Positions 47,760 through 61,339 of a stretch of 64,000 nucleotides of DNA are shown in pieces. The notes beneath the pieces were generated by a model. That model was given only the letters and a program-made list of their open reading frames with translations. It was not told the DNA's origin and made no database searches. Positions within the stretch are counted from its first letter, which is position 1; each line of letters starts with the position of its first letter. The translations under genes and the position numbers were made by a program. The DNA comes from Neocallimastix lanati (nom. inval.) (lineage: Eukaryota; Neocallimastigomycota; Neocallimastigomycetes; Neocallimastigales; Neocallimastigaceae), in the NCBI GenBank assembly GCA_016946835.1, contig JACVTC010000100.1, forward strand, positions 493,501 to 557,500, given 5' to 3'.

Positions 47760-50277
47760 TATAGATAAATGATAATAATAAAAATTATAAATATATAATA
47801 TAAATAATAAATACTTGTAAAAAAAGTTTTTTTTTATATATTTTAATGTTTATAATAATTAAGTAATAGTAAATTGTTATTTTTTTTTTCATTTTCTATT
47901 TCGTTTTATAGTTTTTTCACATTCATTTCCGTAATAATTATTAATTTTTTCTTTCTTTCTTTGTTTTTTTTTTTTTTTTATTTTTAATTATAATATTAAA
48001 TATTTAATATATTTTCTAATTTATTCAAAACAAAAAAATTAATTATTTAAATTAAAATAACTGATTATATTATATATTAATAACACTTTTTATTATTATT
48101 TATTAAAATTATATAATTACTAAAAAAAAAAAAAAAAAAAAATTGATAAATTTATTTATACTTCTTTATATAACTATATTAAAATCACAATTTTAATAAT
48201 AAAAAGATCAGTATTTATTTTTTAATATATTTTATTTTTTTCAAAAAAGAACTCTGAATATATTTGTATATTTGTTTTAATTAATATATTTTATATATAT
48301 ATAATTTTTAATTATTATTTAAAATTTCTTTATATAATCAATAACTAATCTATTTATTATATATTTATATATATATAAATATAATCTATATCATTTATTA
48401 TTAATTTATCATTTAATTAAATATTGATTATAGAATCTTATCGACTATTTATTTTCAATTATAAATAAATGAATAAAAAAAGCATATATAAATTAATAAA
48501 TAAATAAATAATAAATAAATAAATAATAAATAAATAAATAAATAAATAATAAATTAAAATATATATAATATAAATTAATAAAAAGTAATTTTTTTTTTTT
48601 TATATAGTAACACTAATGACATGATTAGAAGAAAACTAAATCACTTTATATCATTATAAAATTTTAAAAATAAATTTCTTTTTTGAATACTAAATTTCGA
48701 AATTCCTACTATACATTTAAAGGTTTTTAATTTGTATATAATAAAATAGCTTGATATTTTATATTTAATGTTGTATTTTATATATTTTATTTATTATATA
48801 AAAATTTTTATAGATAAAATTTTTATAATAAGAATAGTATTAATAAAATTAAAATTGTGAAGTTAAAAAAAGTGTTTATTTATTTATTATTATTATAAAA
48901 ACATGACTATTTAATTATTTAAATTTATTTAACGGTATATGATATAATTAAATTAACAGAAATAGTATTTAATCATTATAATTTTCTATTATTATTAACC
49001 TTTTTTTTTTTTTTTTTATTTAAATTTAAATTTTCATAATTTTTATTTTTTTTTTTTTATAAAATATATTATAGTATTGAATGACTCATTTAATATTATG
49101 ACATTTATCATATATATTATTTAATATACAATTCATTGATACCTTTTGATTTAAATAAATAATTATAATAAAAAATAATAATTGCCTTTAAGTTTAAATT
49201 ATACAATGAAAATACATTGTAAAATATTTTACCATAGCATTTATTTTTTATTTTTTATTTGAATTTAATTATAAAAACTTTATTTAAGGTGTAAGAAATA
49301 GATAGATTTAAAGAGAAACAAAAAATTATTATTAATAAGAATAAATTATAAAAAATATATATTATATATATTTATAAAGTAATAATAATATTAAAAAAAA
49401 TTTTTTTAACAATTCATATATGTTTCATTTATATTCATTAAGTTAGTTATGATTGCTCTTATTAAAAATTTAAAAAGTTAATTTTTCCAGAAAAGAAGAA
49501 TTAAGAACTATTATTATATATTTAATAATAATTATTACATATATATATATATAAATATTAAATATTTGAATCATATTGTTTCAAAAAAAAAAAAAAAAAT
49601 TAAGGAAGAAGATTTTAATATAAATAATATTTTATAAATGTTTATTGTATTATATCATAATTTTTAAAATTTATTGTATTTTTTCTTATATTGAAAAAAA
49701 ATTAATATTTTAATAAATTTTATATTCCATAACATATTTGTAATAAAACGAATGGTTTCATTAATATAATATCAAAATTAAAAATAATAAGAATATTTAT
49801 ATTAATAATAATAAGAATAAAAAAAGAAGCTATAATTTCAATAATATCTTATAAACATATAAACCAGATTATATCATAAGTATTTTTCTTTAAATCAACA
49901 AATTTCATTTTATTTCATTTTATTTTATTTTTTAATCAAAGGATAAATAAAAAATAGATAACTAATGATAAAGAAAAAGATAATATCATTAATTAAAAGA
50001 AAAAAGAAAAGGATTTAATTTCTATTAATTATAATAAATTAGAAATGTTTACCAAATCATATCATAATTAATAAATTCCATAGTTTCAGAAATAAAGAAT
50101 ATAAAATTTAAAAATAAATAAAATTTATATGAAGAAGTAGATAGTTTCTGAAACAAAAATAATTAAAGTTAAAATTAATAGAAAAAAAAATTAAAATAAA
50201 ATAAAAAAAGAAAAAAAAAGATATAATTTTTAATTTCAATAATATTTTATTTCTTTTAAATTTTTATTGATCAACAA

Positions 50278-50473
<196 letters not shown>

Positions 50474-51657
50474 ATAATATTAAAAAAAAAAAAAAAGAAG
50501 TTTCAAATTAAAAAATATATTTTTGATATGAATAAATAAAGATTTAATAAAATTCATGAATAAATATTATAGTCAACAACGACTATCATTATATTGTTTT
50601 TTATGTAATTAAATTGAATAAAAAAAATATCAACAATAAAAATAAATATCAATGTCATATTTTCTGGGAAAAAAAAAGATAAAAAAAAAATATTTCTTCG
50701 ATTTATATACTTTATTAATCCTTATAAAGAAAAAAATAAACAAAAAAAATAAACAATTAAAGCAAAACAAATATCAATAAAAATTTTTATATATAATTAA
50801 AATTTATTTCTTATTTTATTATTATTATATTTTATTTATTTATCATTTTAATATATAAAGTGATAGAAAACTCAATATAGTTTTTTTGAAAAAATGATAA
50901 AAATTTGAAAGTGGATAGATGAAATATATATATATATATAGTATATATTTTTTAAGAAATTGTATATTTTCTATTTTTTTTTTTTTTTTTTTTTTTTTTT
51001 TCATATTAATTGGAATAGAAAATAAATGTAGTGAAAACAACTAATATAAATTATAAATTATATGTTTTCTTTCTATATCTTAGATCTTAGAATAAAATAA
51101 GAAAAAAAGATTTTAATAATTGAATATATATAAACAAGAAACATCTTTTTTTATTAATAATAATATAATCTATATTAATAATAATGATAAAAGAAATCTA
51201 TTAATAGTTTATTATTTATATATATATATATTATAAACCATTATACTTTAAAATAAACTTTATTTGAAAAATAAAAAAAATATAAGTATTAAAGTTTTTA
51301 GTAATTTATTGAATTTATTTGTCTTTTGTATCATTATAGATATAATTGGTATAAAACATAAAAAAACCTTAAAAAATAGAAACATTATTTATGTATAATA
51401 TTATACATAAATTAATACTTAACCAGAAGAAAAATCATTTATTTATATAAAAATGTAAACTATATAATAAAATCACATTTTATTATTATATAATATTAAA
51501 ATGATTAACTAACTTAATTCTTTTTTTTTTTTTTTTTTTTTGTTGATATTTTTATAATTATTATATTATGTATTATCAATATGTAACAATATTAATATTT
51601 TTTGTTTTAAATATGTAAATAGCATTATAACTAGTGATTTTTATATAAATCGAATAA

Positions 51658-51806
51658 CTATTGTAAAAGAAATTGTAAGTTTTTCAGAATTGTTGCATTT
51701 CTAAAAGTAATTAGAAGAGTTATAGTTCTTCCATTTTTTATCCTAGTAGTTAGTCCTCTACGGCCTAATATCTCCCAAAAGATAAAATCGAATTTATTTT
51801 TCATAT
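51658..51806 (-). pseudogene. Relic resembling a B-family (plasmid-type) DNA polymerase exonuclease region
   Basis: An island with more G+C than its surroundings has a 48-codon open stretch on the minus strand with normal amino-acid composition. It includes NKFDFIFWEIL, GRRGLTTRIKNGRTITLLIT and FRNATILKNLQFLL, ends at a stop, and has an AT-only context on both sides. NKFDFIF resembles the Exo II motif (Nx2-3FD), and GRTITLLI..RNATI..LQFLL resembles the strands that follow it in protein-primed DNA polymerases of linear plasmids. One frame over, just past the stop, NSYS recalls the DSYxLLP that normally follows. The identification is by eye only. The fragment is far too short to be functional, and there is no start codon in the frame. 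Confidence 0.35.
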
Positions 51807-51953
51807 ATCATATATGAATTTTTTTTTTTTTTTTTAAATAAAATCCTTTAAAAGAATAAAAAGTGATATAATCAAAATTTAATCATATATAATATATATG
51901 GTAAACGATACATATGTATAAAAAACGTAAACTTTATAATTATATAATTTAAA

Positions 51954-52010
<57 letters not shown>

Positions 52011-53765
52011 TAATAATAAATAATAATAATAATCAAATAATAATAATATTTATGTTTTTTATTAGTATTAAAATTGAAATAACTCAAAATGATATTATAT
52101 AATTAGATTTATATTAAATTAAATTTTTACTTAACCCTATTTATGATAAATTTTATCTCTAATATAATTGATTATATATAAATTTTTTAAATTTTATAAG
52201 AAAATTAGTATTTTTAGTTTACAATATATTTAAATTAATACTTTTATTTCATTTCAACTTTTCAACTTTCATTATAATTTTAAATAGTAAATAGTATATT
52301 ACTAATAAATAGGATATATTATAATAATATATTGTTTATATAGTATAAATAATTTAGTTTAAAAAATTTTTATTTCTTATAGGCCTCTATCATTCAATTA
52401 ATATGAAAAGCATGTATTTAATGTATTGAAATATGTATGATCAATTAAAGTTGTTTTATATGAATAAATATAATTAAATCATATATTATTAAAAATTATT
52501 AAAGATAATTTATCAATTAAGTATTTTGATTCTACTTACAATAAAAATTTTCAAAAGTATATGAAAGTAATTATTCAATATAATAATTTCTTAAATATGA
52601 GTAATAATGTGAACAATATTTTTAAATGTTGATTATAATAGTACAGATAATAGAATTAAAAACAATGTAAATAAAAATAATTTAGGGTGAAAATATTGAA
52701 AGAAAATTATGATAAAAATATTTTTTTAGAAAAAAAAATTTAATAAAAAAAAACATCAAAAATTAATCATAAAAAAAATTAATCTTTTTTTAATATACTT
52801 AAATATTTAGAATTTAAATTTAATTCATTAGCTAAAGAAAATTTAGGTTATACTATGACAGATAAGTAAAAAAATTATTAGTGTATATTAACAAAGAATT
52901 AAAAATATTAATAATACCAAAATTTTCTAGTAAACAAAAAATTTTACAATACTTTGTTTTGAGAGGAAAGCTAGGAAATTAGTAATTTTAGTTTACAATT
53001 TATTTAACATTTTGATTAATACTTTTATTTTATTACAATAATTATTATAGTTTTAAATATTAAATAATATATTACAAATAAATAGGATTTATAGTAATAA
53101 TATGTTAAGAGTCAGGAATTTATAGTTTATAATTATGTCAACTTTAATAATATATTTTATGATAAAGAGTTACTAACATTTAATTATTCCAAATAAAATG
53201 TTTTGATATTAGTACATCGTGACTTATATTTTAATTATATTACAATATGTTTCAATATATTTGAAGCTTATTTTTCATATATTTCACATATTCTAACATA
53301 ATATATAATTTATATAGTTTATGGAACAAATATTTTAATTTTAAAAATTTTACAATTAATATGAAAAACATATATTTTAATATATTGAAATATATATGAA
53401 CTATTAAATGTATTTTATATGAATAAATATCATTATGCTTTATTAAAAGAATTAAGTCCTTTGCTTCAAATAAATAAATTAAGTAAATAAGAAAAACATT
53501 GAGATTTTTAACAAATTTTAAGTAATAGTATCATTTAAAAAATAAAGAAAAATTCTTTCAAATTATTAATTACATTAATCATTTATATCTTAGTTATTCA
53601 AAAAAAAAAAAAAAAAAAAAAAGTAAAAATAAACAATAGGGTTAGCTTTTATAAATTCATAGCACGTAATAACTATTTTGAAATAATTATTATTATTTTT
53701 CTATATATTTATTTATTTATTATTTGTATATGATTTATAATTAATATTATAATATTTAATTATAA

Positions 53766-53808
<43 letters not shown>

Positions 53809-54265
53809 TTATTTTATGTTTTCATTTTGTGAGTGATTGTCTGTAATTTTATTAAATTCGCTTGTTTTCATTGATAATTTTTTTTTTCTACTAGAAATAA
53901 GTAATAATATAAAAATGAATATATATATAATTTTTAAGTTGAATAACTCTTATTGATATTAAATCTTCATGTATAATTATTAATAACTAATTGAATTAAA
54001 ATAAAATATCTTAGGAGATGAAAGAATTTTTATTAAAACATTTATTGTTTATATAAATAAATTTGAATTTTCAAGACATATAAAATTCATATCTTTATAA
54101 AATCAATAAGAAAAATTCTTTTAATTTATTTTAATAAATTAATTTATTTAAACAAATATATAAATAAGAAGGACTATTACCTTAATAATATATAAAAATA
54201 AAGATAATGATTATTCATATAAGTAATATATATATATAAATATATTATTGTAAAGAACGAAATGT

Positions 54266-54300
<35 letters not shown>

Positions 54301-54494
54301 CTATTTTAAAATTTTGTTTTAATATTTATACTTTTAAAATATTTAAAAAAATTAAGAAAACAAAAATGAATACTTTCACAAAAGCTACTGCTACCATCAT
54401 CATCACTAGTAATAATAATTAATAAATAATGATAAAAATAATAAATAATAAATAATAAAAAAAAATAATAAAAATAATAAATAATAATAAAAAT

Positions 54495-54754
<260 letters not shown>

Positions 54755-55736
54755 TCTAATAATAAAATTATATAAATAATTATCAATTATCAATAACAAA
54801 ATAATAAAAGTAAATTATTTAAAAAAGAATCAATTATTGTCTTTGCATAAGACTTGTTTAATCAAAGAGTATAATTAAGAAAGTTAATATATGTAAAGAT
54901 AGCATATAAAAATGAGTAAGAAAACTTATAAATATGAATGCTTCGACTAGTGTAAAAAAATTGCTATATTAAATATAACTTTTTTTTCTTTATGAACTGT
55001 AAATATTGTATATATATATATATATATTTTTTTTTTATTATAAACTTTAAATATTATATATTTATATATATATATTTCTTATATGAACTGTAAATATTAC
55101 ATTTTTCTAAATAATTACTACTAATTACATATTGTAATATAAATTAATCTTTTTTTTTTTTTTTTATTTTTTTTTTTATTTTTTTTTATTAAAAGATTTT
55201 TCTTTATAATTTATTTAAAATAGTATTTATATAACAATTTGTATATATCAAATATAATCTTTTTTATACATTTAATATTAATATTCATATTATTATATAA
55301 AATTAACTTTTTTTTTTTTTTTTTTAAATAATTACTTATTACTTATTGCTTTATAAAATTAACTTTTTTTTTTTTTTTATTAAAAGATTTTCTTTATATT
55401 ATGTTTATTGAATTAATTATATTAAGTATTAATTATATTAAGTATACAGCAATTTATATACATTAAATAAAAAAAAAATTTTTTTTTTATTGTTTAAAGA
55501 TTTTTCTTTATATTTTATTTCTTGAATTAATTATATTTATAAAACAATTTATGTATAGTAAACATATATATATATATTTTTTTTATTAAAAGTTAAACAG
55601 TCATTGTTATATATCATTAAATAAATTTTTATATTGTATTATTTTTTTTTAATCTAAAAATTTTTATTTATATTATAATGCTTGACTTTCAATATATATA
55701 TATATTAAAAATCAAGTATTAGACTATTCAATGTAA

Positions 55737-55820
55737 AGTTAAATAAAAATAATTTTTTATCTAAAAAATTAATAATTAAGTTAAATAAAAATAATTTTTT
55801 ATCTAAAAAATTAATTATTA
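55737..55820. repeat. 42-bp tandem duplication
   Basis: Two adjacent copies at 55737-55778 and 55779-55820 share AGTTAAATAAAAATAATTTT and the following ATCTAAAAAATTAAT, with one or two differences at the end. Confidence 0.85.
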
Positions 55821-56224
55821 TCATTATCAAAAGTATTATATATAAAATTTTTTATATGTATTAAAAAAATTAACATAAATACAAATTTAATATAAACCAA
55901 TTAATATTTAAAAATAATTTTTTTTTTTTTTTTTTTGTAAATATAGTATAAATACTATATAACTGTAATAATATATAAATATATATTGAATTATATGATG
56001 ATTAATAATATCTTTAAATGAATTGAATTGTTTATCACATAAAATCTATTTTCTATTGTAATTGAAATAATGAAATAAAATTACATCCCATATAAAAGTA
56101 TAAAAAAATTAAAAAAAATTTTAACTATCATAAAAAGATTTAAATTATAATAAATAATAAGATTTAATAAGAAATAAAATTTTAACTTTAATTTAGAATA
56201 TTTAATAAATTTATTTCTAAATAT

Positions 56225-56408
56225 TATTAACTCAGATGAAAGATTAACAATTCATATTATATTTTCGTATTTATTTATTTATAAAAGTGTTAAGTAAAAA
56301 TAAAAATAAAAAATACATAATGCTTATTTTATACATTTAGATAATTAATTCTATTGGTTAAATATATTAAATATTAATTCTTATATTTGATATTTATCTC
56401 ATTTCACA
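56225..56408 (-). repeat. 3' LTR of the copia element
   Basis: This 184-bp copy has no difference from the one at 62005-62188. Its inner edge directly abuts the polypurine tract, and its outer edge abuts the AATAT target duplication. Confidence 0.95.
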
Positions 56409-56417
56409 CTCCCCCTC
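56409..56417 (-). other. Polypurine tract
   Basis: On the element strand, GAGGGGGAG immediately precedes the TGTG start of the 3' LTR. This is the expected primer site for plus-strand DNA synthesis and it is striking in this GC-poor window. Confidence 0.85.
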
Positions 56418-56473
56418 AAATCTAATTTCTACATGTAGTAAAAATTAGATTTGCTTTTCTGATGTATTACCCT

Positions 56474-59400
56474 TTAATCTTTAATTCTTTCGAGAAGTGT
56501 ATTTCTAAATTTATCTATTAATGAATTATTCAGATATTTAGTGAACCCATCGGCTAGATTATTCTCTGATTTTATGTATTTTAATCTTATTTTATCCTTT
56601 TTAACGAGATCTCTTATATGATGATATTTTATATCAATATGTTTTGATTTCGCATTAATAGAATGATTCTGACAATTATATATTGTTGCCTTATTATCAA
56701 CATTTATTATTACATAGTTAAGATTGATATTTAGCTCATTTAAAAGGTTCATATACCAAAGACTATGCTTAGCGCATTCGCTTACGCTATAGTATTCTGA
56801 TTCTGCCGTTGAAGTTGCAACGCAATGTTGTAGTTTGGAATACCAGCTAGTAGGTGCATCTCCCATCATCATCAGAAAACCGGAGGTTGATTTTCTTGTA
56901 TCAATGTCTCCAGCATAATCGGCGTCCACAAATATTTTTAATGAGCTATTCTTTGAGAATTTAATTCCATAATTTTCAGTACCCTTTAGGTATTTGAAAA
57001 TCTTTTCTACGTTAATCCAGTCCTCCATAGTAGGATTTTTGCTTTTTCTTGCTGCTTGATTTACTGAAAATAATATGTCTGGTCTTGTACAAATTGCAAG
57101 GTATAGGAGGTTCCCAATGGCACTTCTGTAAAAGGTTTCATTAAATTTTTGTTTCTTAATTCCTTATTTTCCAATGGCTTCATATTTCTTACAGGTGCGC
57201 AATTAGTCAGTCTAAACTTATTTAGTAATTCTCTTAGATATCCTCTTTGATGTATAATATAACCATCACTTTGTCTTTCAAATTTTATCCCAATGACGAA
57301 ATCTACTTCACCTATATATTTAATGTTATAATTCATTTTAATTTGTTCCTTAATATTTATTATTACATTTTCCTTGCCTATTAAAAGTATATCATCAACA
57401 TATACCGTAAGAATACATATTATTTCCTTCAATTTATTTTCCTTCACATAGATACAAGGTTCACTATTCAATCTTCTAAATTTCATTTCTAATAGTGTAG
57501 AGTCCAATTTTTCGTTCCATTCCCTGCCGGCTTGCTTTAAACCATATAAGGCTTTGTTTAATTTAAAATAAACTTTGTTGTATAATGGGTGACCTTGAGG
57601 TGGCCTCATATAAATGTCTTCGCTCAAGTCGGCATTTAGGTATGCTGCATTAATGTCTAATTGAAAAATTTTAAAGTTTTTCTGTACTGCGATTGCTATA
57701 ATTATTCGCAGTGAATCATGTTTTAAAGTAGGCGAGAAGGTAAGTAGTCTATACCAAACTTTTGTGTGAATCCCCTTGCGACTAAACGTGCTTTGCGTAC
57801 AAGGATATTTCCGTTGAAATCCCGCTTATATTTGAAAACCCATTTACAGGAAACTATGTTTACTCCCTTTGGAATGGATTTTATTGGTTTGAACACGTTA
57901 AGTTGTTCCATATTTTCTAGTTCTTTGTTAACGGCATCCAACCATTCATCCTTATCTGGTAGATTGAATATGTCATAAAAATCTTTTGGTTCTTTTAAGC
58001 TTGTATTATTGTGAGTTTTTGGTGTAGATGATTTGTGATTTGTTAGTTTTGGTCTTTTGTCATTTATTGAATTGTTGTATATTGCATTTATTACTTCATT
58101 ATTTGTATTGATATTATTATTATTATTGTTATTATTATTGTTATTGTTATTGTTATTATTATTATTGTTATTGTTATTGTTATTGTTATTGTTATTGTTA
58201 TTGTTATTGTTATTGTTATTGTTATTGTTATTGTTATTGTTATTGTTATTGTTATTGTTATTGTTGTTGTTATTGTTATTGTTATTGTTATTGTTATTGT
58301 TATTGTTATTGTTATTGTTATTGTTATTGTTAAAAAAGTTATAATGGTTGAATCTTTTGGAATCATTATTACTGAGTAAATCGCTCCCCCTGATTTCGGA
58401 ATTGGGAATAAAATAGTAGAAATCCTTGGGGATGGAAGAAGTGATTTTAGAATTGCCAGGGTTATTTTCAAAAAATTCAACAGAGCGGGAAAGAATAATT
58501 TTATTAGAAGACAAATTAAGAATTTTATAAGCTGAAGAATACGGATGATAACCCAGGAAAATGCCTGGTAAAGCATTATTGTCAAATTTATTTCGAAAAG
58601 ATTTAGGAACGTGGAAAAATACGCGACATCCAAAAACCTTAAAGTGAGAATAATCAACTTTTGATTTAAATAAAATTTCGTAAGGTATTTTGTTATGGAT
58701 ACCAGAGTGTGGTATTCTATTATGTATATAGTTAGCTGTATCAACAGCATATTCCCAGAATTCGTGACTTAATTGAGCCTCATTTAATAAGGCTTTAGCA
58801 GAATTTATAAGGATACCATTAAAGCGTTCCGCACGACCATTTTGTTGGGGAGAATATGGGATAGTAAATTGTTGAACAATCCCATTATTGGTACAGAATG
58901 TTTTGAATTTTCTATTGTTGAATTCCGTTCCATTATCGGTACGAATAAAAGATATAGATTTATTGAAAATATTATTGATTTCTTTATACCAAGAGTGAAA
59001 TTTATCGAACGTTTCACTTTTGTTGTCGAGAAAGAGGACCCATCCATAACGTGAAAAATCATCTAGAATTGAGAGGAAATACTTACTTCCATGAATTGAT
59101 TCATTGACTGGCCCAACAAGGTCCATGTGGATTAATTCGAAAATGGATTTAGATTTATTTATAGATCTTTTATATGGAAAATTTTTTAATTTTGAATTAG
59201 AACAAATAGGACATTTTGATTTAATATCAATTTTTAATAATTTGTTTTTGATGGGATTAATATAAAAATGCCCTAATCTCCTATGCCATAATTTTATTTT
59301 ATCGGGGATAGATAGTCTTGATAAGTGAAATAGATGTATAGGTGTATTAATTGGTTTATTATAAATTATGGGATTGGTTGATAACCAAATAATGAAAGTA

Positions 59401-59822
59401 TTTTGTTCGTTTGAAAATAGATTAATTATTCTGCTTCCATATTGATCATAGATGGTTGCACATAAATGATTTTTGTTATTAAAGAAAATGACCTTATAAT
59501 ATTGTTGGATGAGTTTAGTAACTGAAATTATATTTTTAGTTATGTGTGGTACAAAATGGACGTTTCTTAATACAACTTTATTATTATTTAAATATCCAAT
59601 GAAATCACCACATTTATGTGATGTGACTATGTTACCATTTGGGAGTACAATATTTTCATTGCAATACTTTAAATTTTTGAGGGAACTGATGGAATTAGTG
59701 ATATGTAATGAAGCTCCAGAATCTAAAATCCAAGACGAAATTTTATTGTTTTGTTCAAGTTTTGTTTTCGAATCATTTTGTATTTTAGTTGTGATACAGT
59801 TTAATAAAACGTCATTTTCTAA
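56474..59822 (-). pseudogene. Copia pol: protease, integrase, reverse transcriptase, RNase H, frameshifted
   Basis: Reading from 59822, the domains come in this order. Protease has ILDSGASLHIT (DSGAS codons 59709-59723). The zinc-binding pre-integrase domain has LWHRRLGH and CPICSN. Integrase D, D, E residues lie in MDLVGPVN, RTDNGTEF and GRAERFNG. A poly-Asn linker of about 75 residues follows. Reverse transcriptase has KARLVARGFTQKFGIDY and the catalytic YVDD (57391-57402). RNase H has DADYAGD, TAESEYYS, DNKATIY and HIDIKYHH. The frame from 59822 runs open to a stop at 57723, because sequence is missing between GIDY and TFSP near 57740. A second break at about 57127-57135 separates reverse transcriptase from RNase H. 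As written, no full polymerase can be made. Sequencing error in homopolymers could explain the second break more easily than the first. Confidence 0.93.
58113..58340 (-). repeat. Poly-asparagine tract inside pol
   Basis: On the plus strand this is mainly (ATTGTT)n with some ATT. In the pol frame it reads AAC/AAT, giving about 75 consecutive Asn between the integrase C-terminal region and reverse transcriptase. It stays in frame with both flanks. Confidence 0.93.
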
Positions 59823-60868
59823 ATTGTAATCTTCGAAAAAATACCAGAATTATGGTTTTTATCATTTGAACTAACATAGTTTATTTGTTTATTTGTATTT
59901 CTAAATGTTTTGTTTTTAAACTGGTTATTTCTGGTATTTTTATAGTGTTGTTTTTTGAATTTAAAGTAATTTTTATGCTTGTTCTTAAGTTTGTTATTGT
60001 GCCAACAGTCCCTTGAAAAGTGACCGAATTTTCCACAGGTATGACATTTTCCGTTATTTGATTTTCTTTTGACATTGTGTTTTTTGCTATTAGTACGAAA
60101 TCTAGTTTTCTGTTCAATATGGAATATCTGTTTATCGGATCCTTCTTGTTTTATTGATTCCTTCATGTTCGAGAATATAATGTCAGGAATGACATTTTTA
60201 ATGTAGGAACATAGTTTATTCCAATCATCTTTATATTGGAAAACATTTATAAATCTTAGGTTTTCGGGTAGAGATCTGTTGAGTATTCCAGCTTTTATAT
60301 TATCACTAATATCGTGATCTAGGTTTTCAAGCTCTTCTATGGCATTTTGTAGTTTTGCCATAAAGATATTTATGTCTTGGTCTTCATTGTATTTTAGATT
60401 GTTTATTTTATTTTGTATTTCTAATTTTCTTCGTTCTGGACTTCTTGTGAAGGAATGTTCTAAGATTTTCCATGTTTGGAAAGCTGTTTTCCCTTGTCCC
60501 TCGATTATTTTCCTAGTTTCCTCTCCTAAACTATTAATGATGATCCATTTTACCATGACATCATTTTTAATGTCTAGAAGGTTGGTGTCTTTATCATACA
60601 CTAAATTATTATCGAACTTATCTTCCATGTAATCACTGAGGTCATCTTTAACATTCCTTTTTCTTATCTTCTTTACCTTTTCAGAAACAACGTATCCTTC
60701 AAGGTTATTTATCATTAATAAGTAAAGGATACTAGTTCTCCAGCTGTTGTAATTTTCTGGAGTGAGATCAATTACTCTATTGAAATTTTCAGAGTAACTG
60801 AAAGTGATACCCTTTGTTTGGGGATCGTTAATCACAATAGGTTGATTAATATTTCCTTGTCTTGTCAT
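59819..60868 (-). CDS. Copia Gag polyprotein
   Basis: The intact frame of 349 residues opens with MTRQGNINQP. It contains the copia Gag features NYNSWRTSILYLL near residue 40, AFQTWKILEHSFTR near 130, KINNLKYNEDQDINIFMAKL and, near 275, a CCHC zinc knuckle CHTCGKFGHFSRDC (C-X2-C-X4-H-X4-C). A Lys/Asn/Phe-rich tail follows. It packages element RNA into virus-like particles. The frame ends TAG at 59819. The protease frame overlaps its end in the -1 register around a run of six T (at about 59839-59844), so Pol could be made by -1 frameshifting. Confidence 0.93.
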   Translation of the reverse strand: MTRQGNINQPIVINDPQTKGITFSYSENFNRVIDLTPENYNSWRTSILYLLMINNLEGYVVSEKVKKIRKRNVKDDLSDYMEDKFDNNLVYDKDTNLLDIKNDVMVKWIIINSLGEETRKIIEGQGKTAFQTWKILEHSFTRSPERRKLEIQNKINNLKYNEDQDINIFMAKLQNAIEELENLDHDISDNIKAGILNRSLPENLRFINVFQYKDDWNKLCSYIKNVIPDIIFSNMKESIKQEGSDKQIFHIEQKTRFRTNSKKHNVKRKSNNGKCHTCGKFGHFSRDCWHNNKLKNKHKNYFKFKKQHYKNTRNNQFKNKTFRNTNKQINYVSSNDKNHNSGIFSKITI

Positions 60869-61339
60869 ATTATTTTGATTGTTAATACTGCTTTATTTAA
60901 GGGATTAGTTGTATTTCGTAATATAAATTTAATATTGTTATAGAATAATTCTTTTATTTTATTATTTGTTCTATTTATATTTATATTTTTAATTTAAATT
61001 TTGATTAAAGAATGGTTTATGATTGGGGGTTTATATTGAATTGTTTATATTATTTTAATATGCCGAATACTGATTTTGTCCTGCTTTATTGGGTATATTT
61101 TAGTTAAAGATATCATCTGATTATTAAATGTTGATTTTTGCGATTGGTTATTTATATTATTTTCATTGTTTAAATTGTTTATTTTTGATTCATTGAAATT
61201 TTATTTTGATCTTTAGTTTTGTCAAATAGGATGATTATATTTTGTTATTCATTTGATTGAATGATTTCTTTGATAAAAAAAATTTTTTTTTTATTCTTAT
61301 TTTTATTTTTTATTATTTTTTATATTTATATTTATGTAA

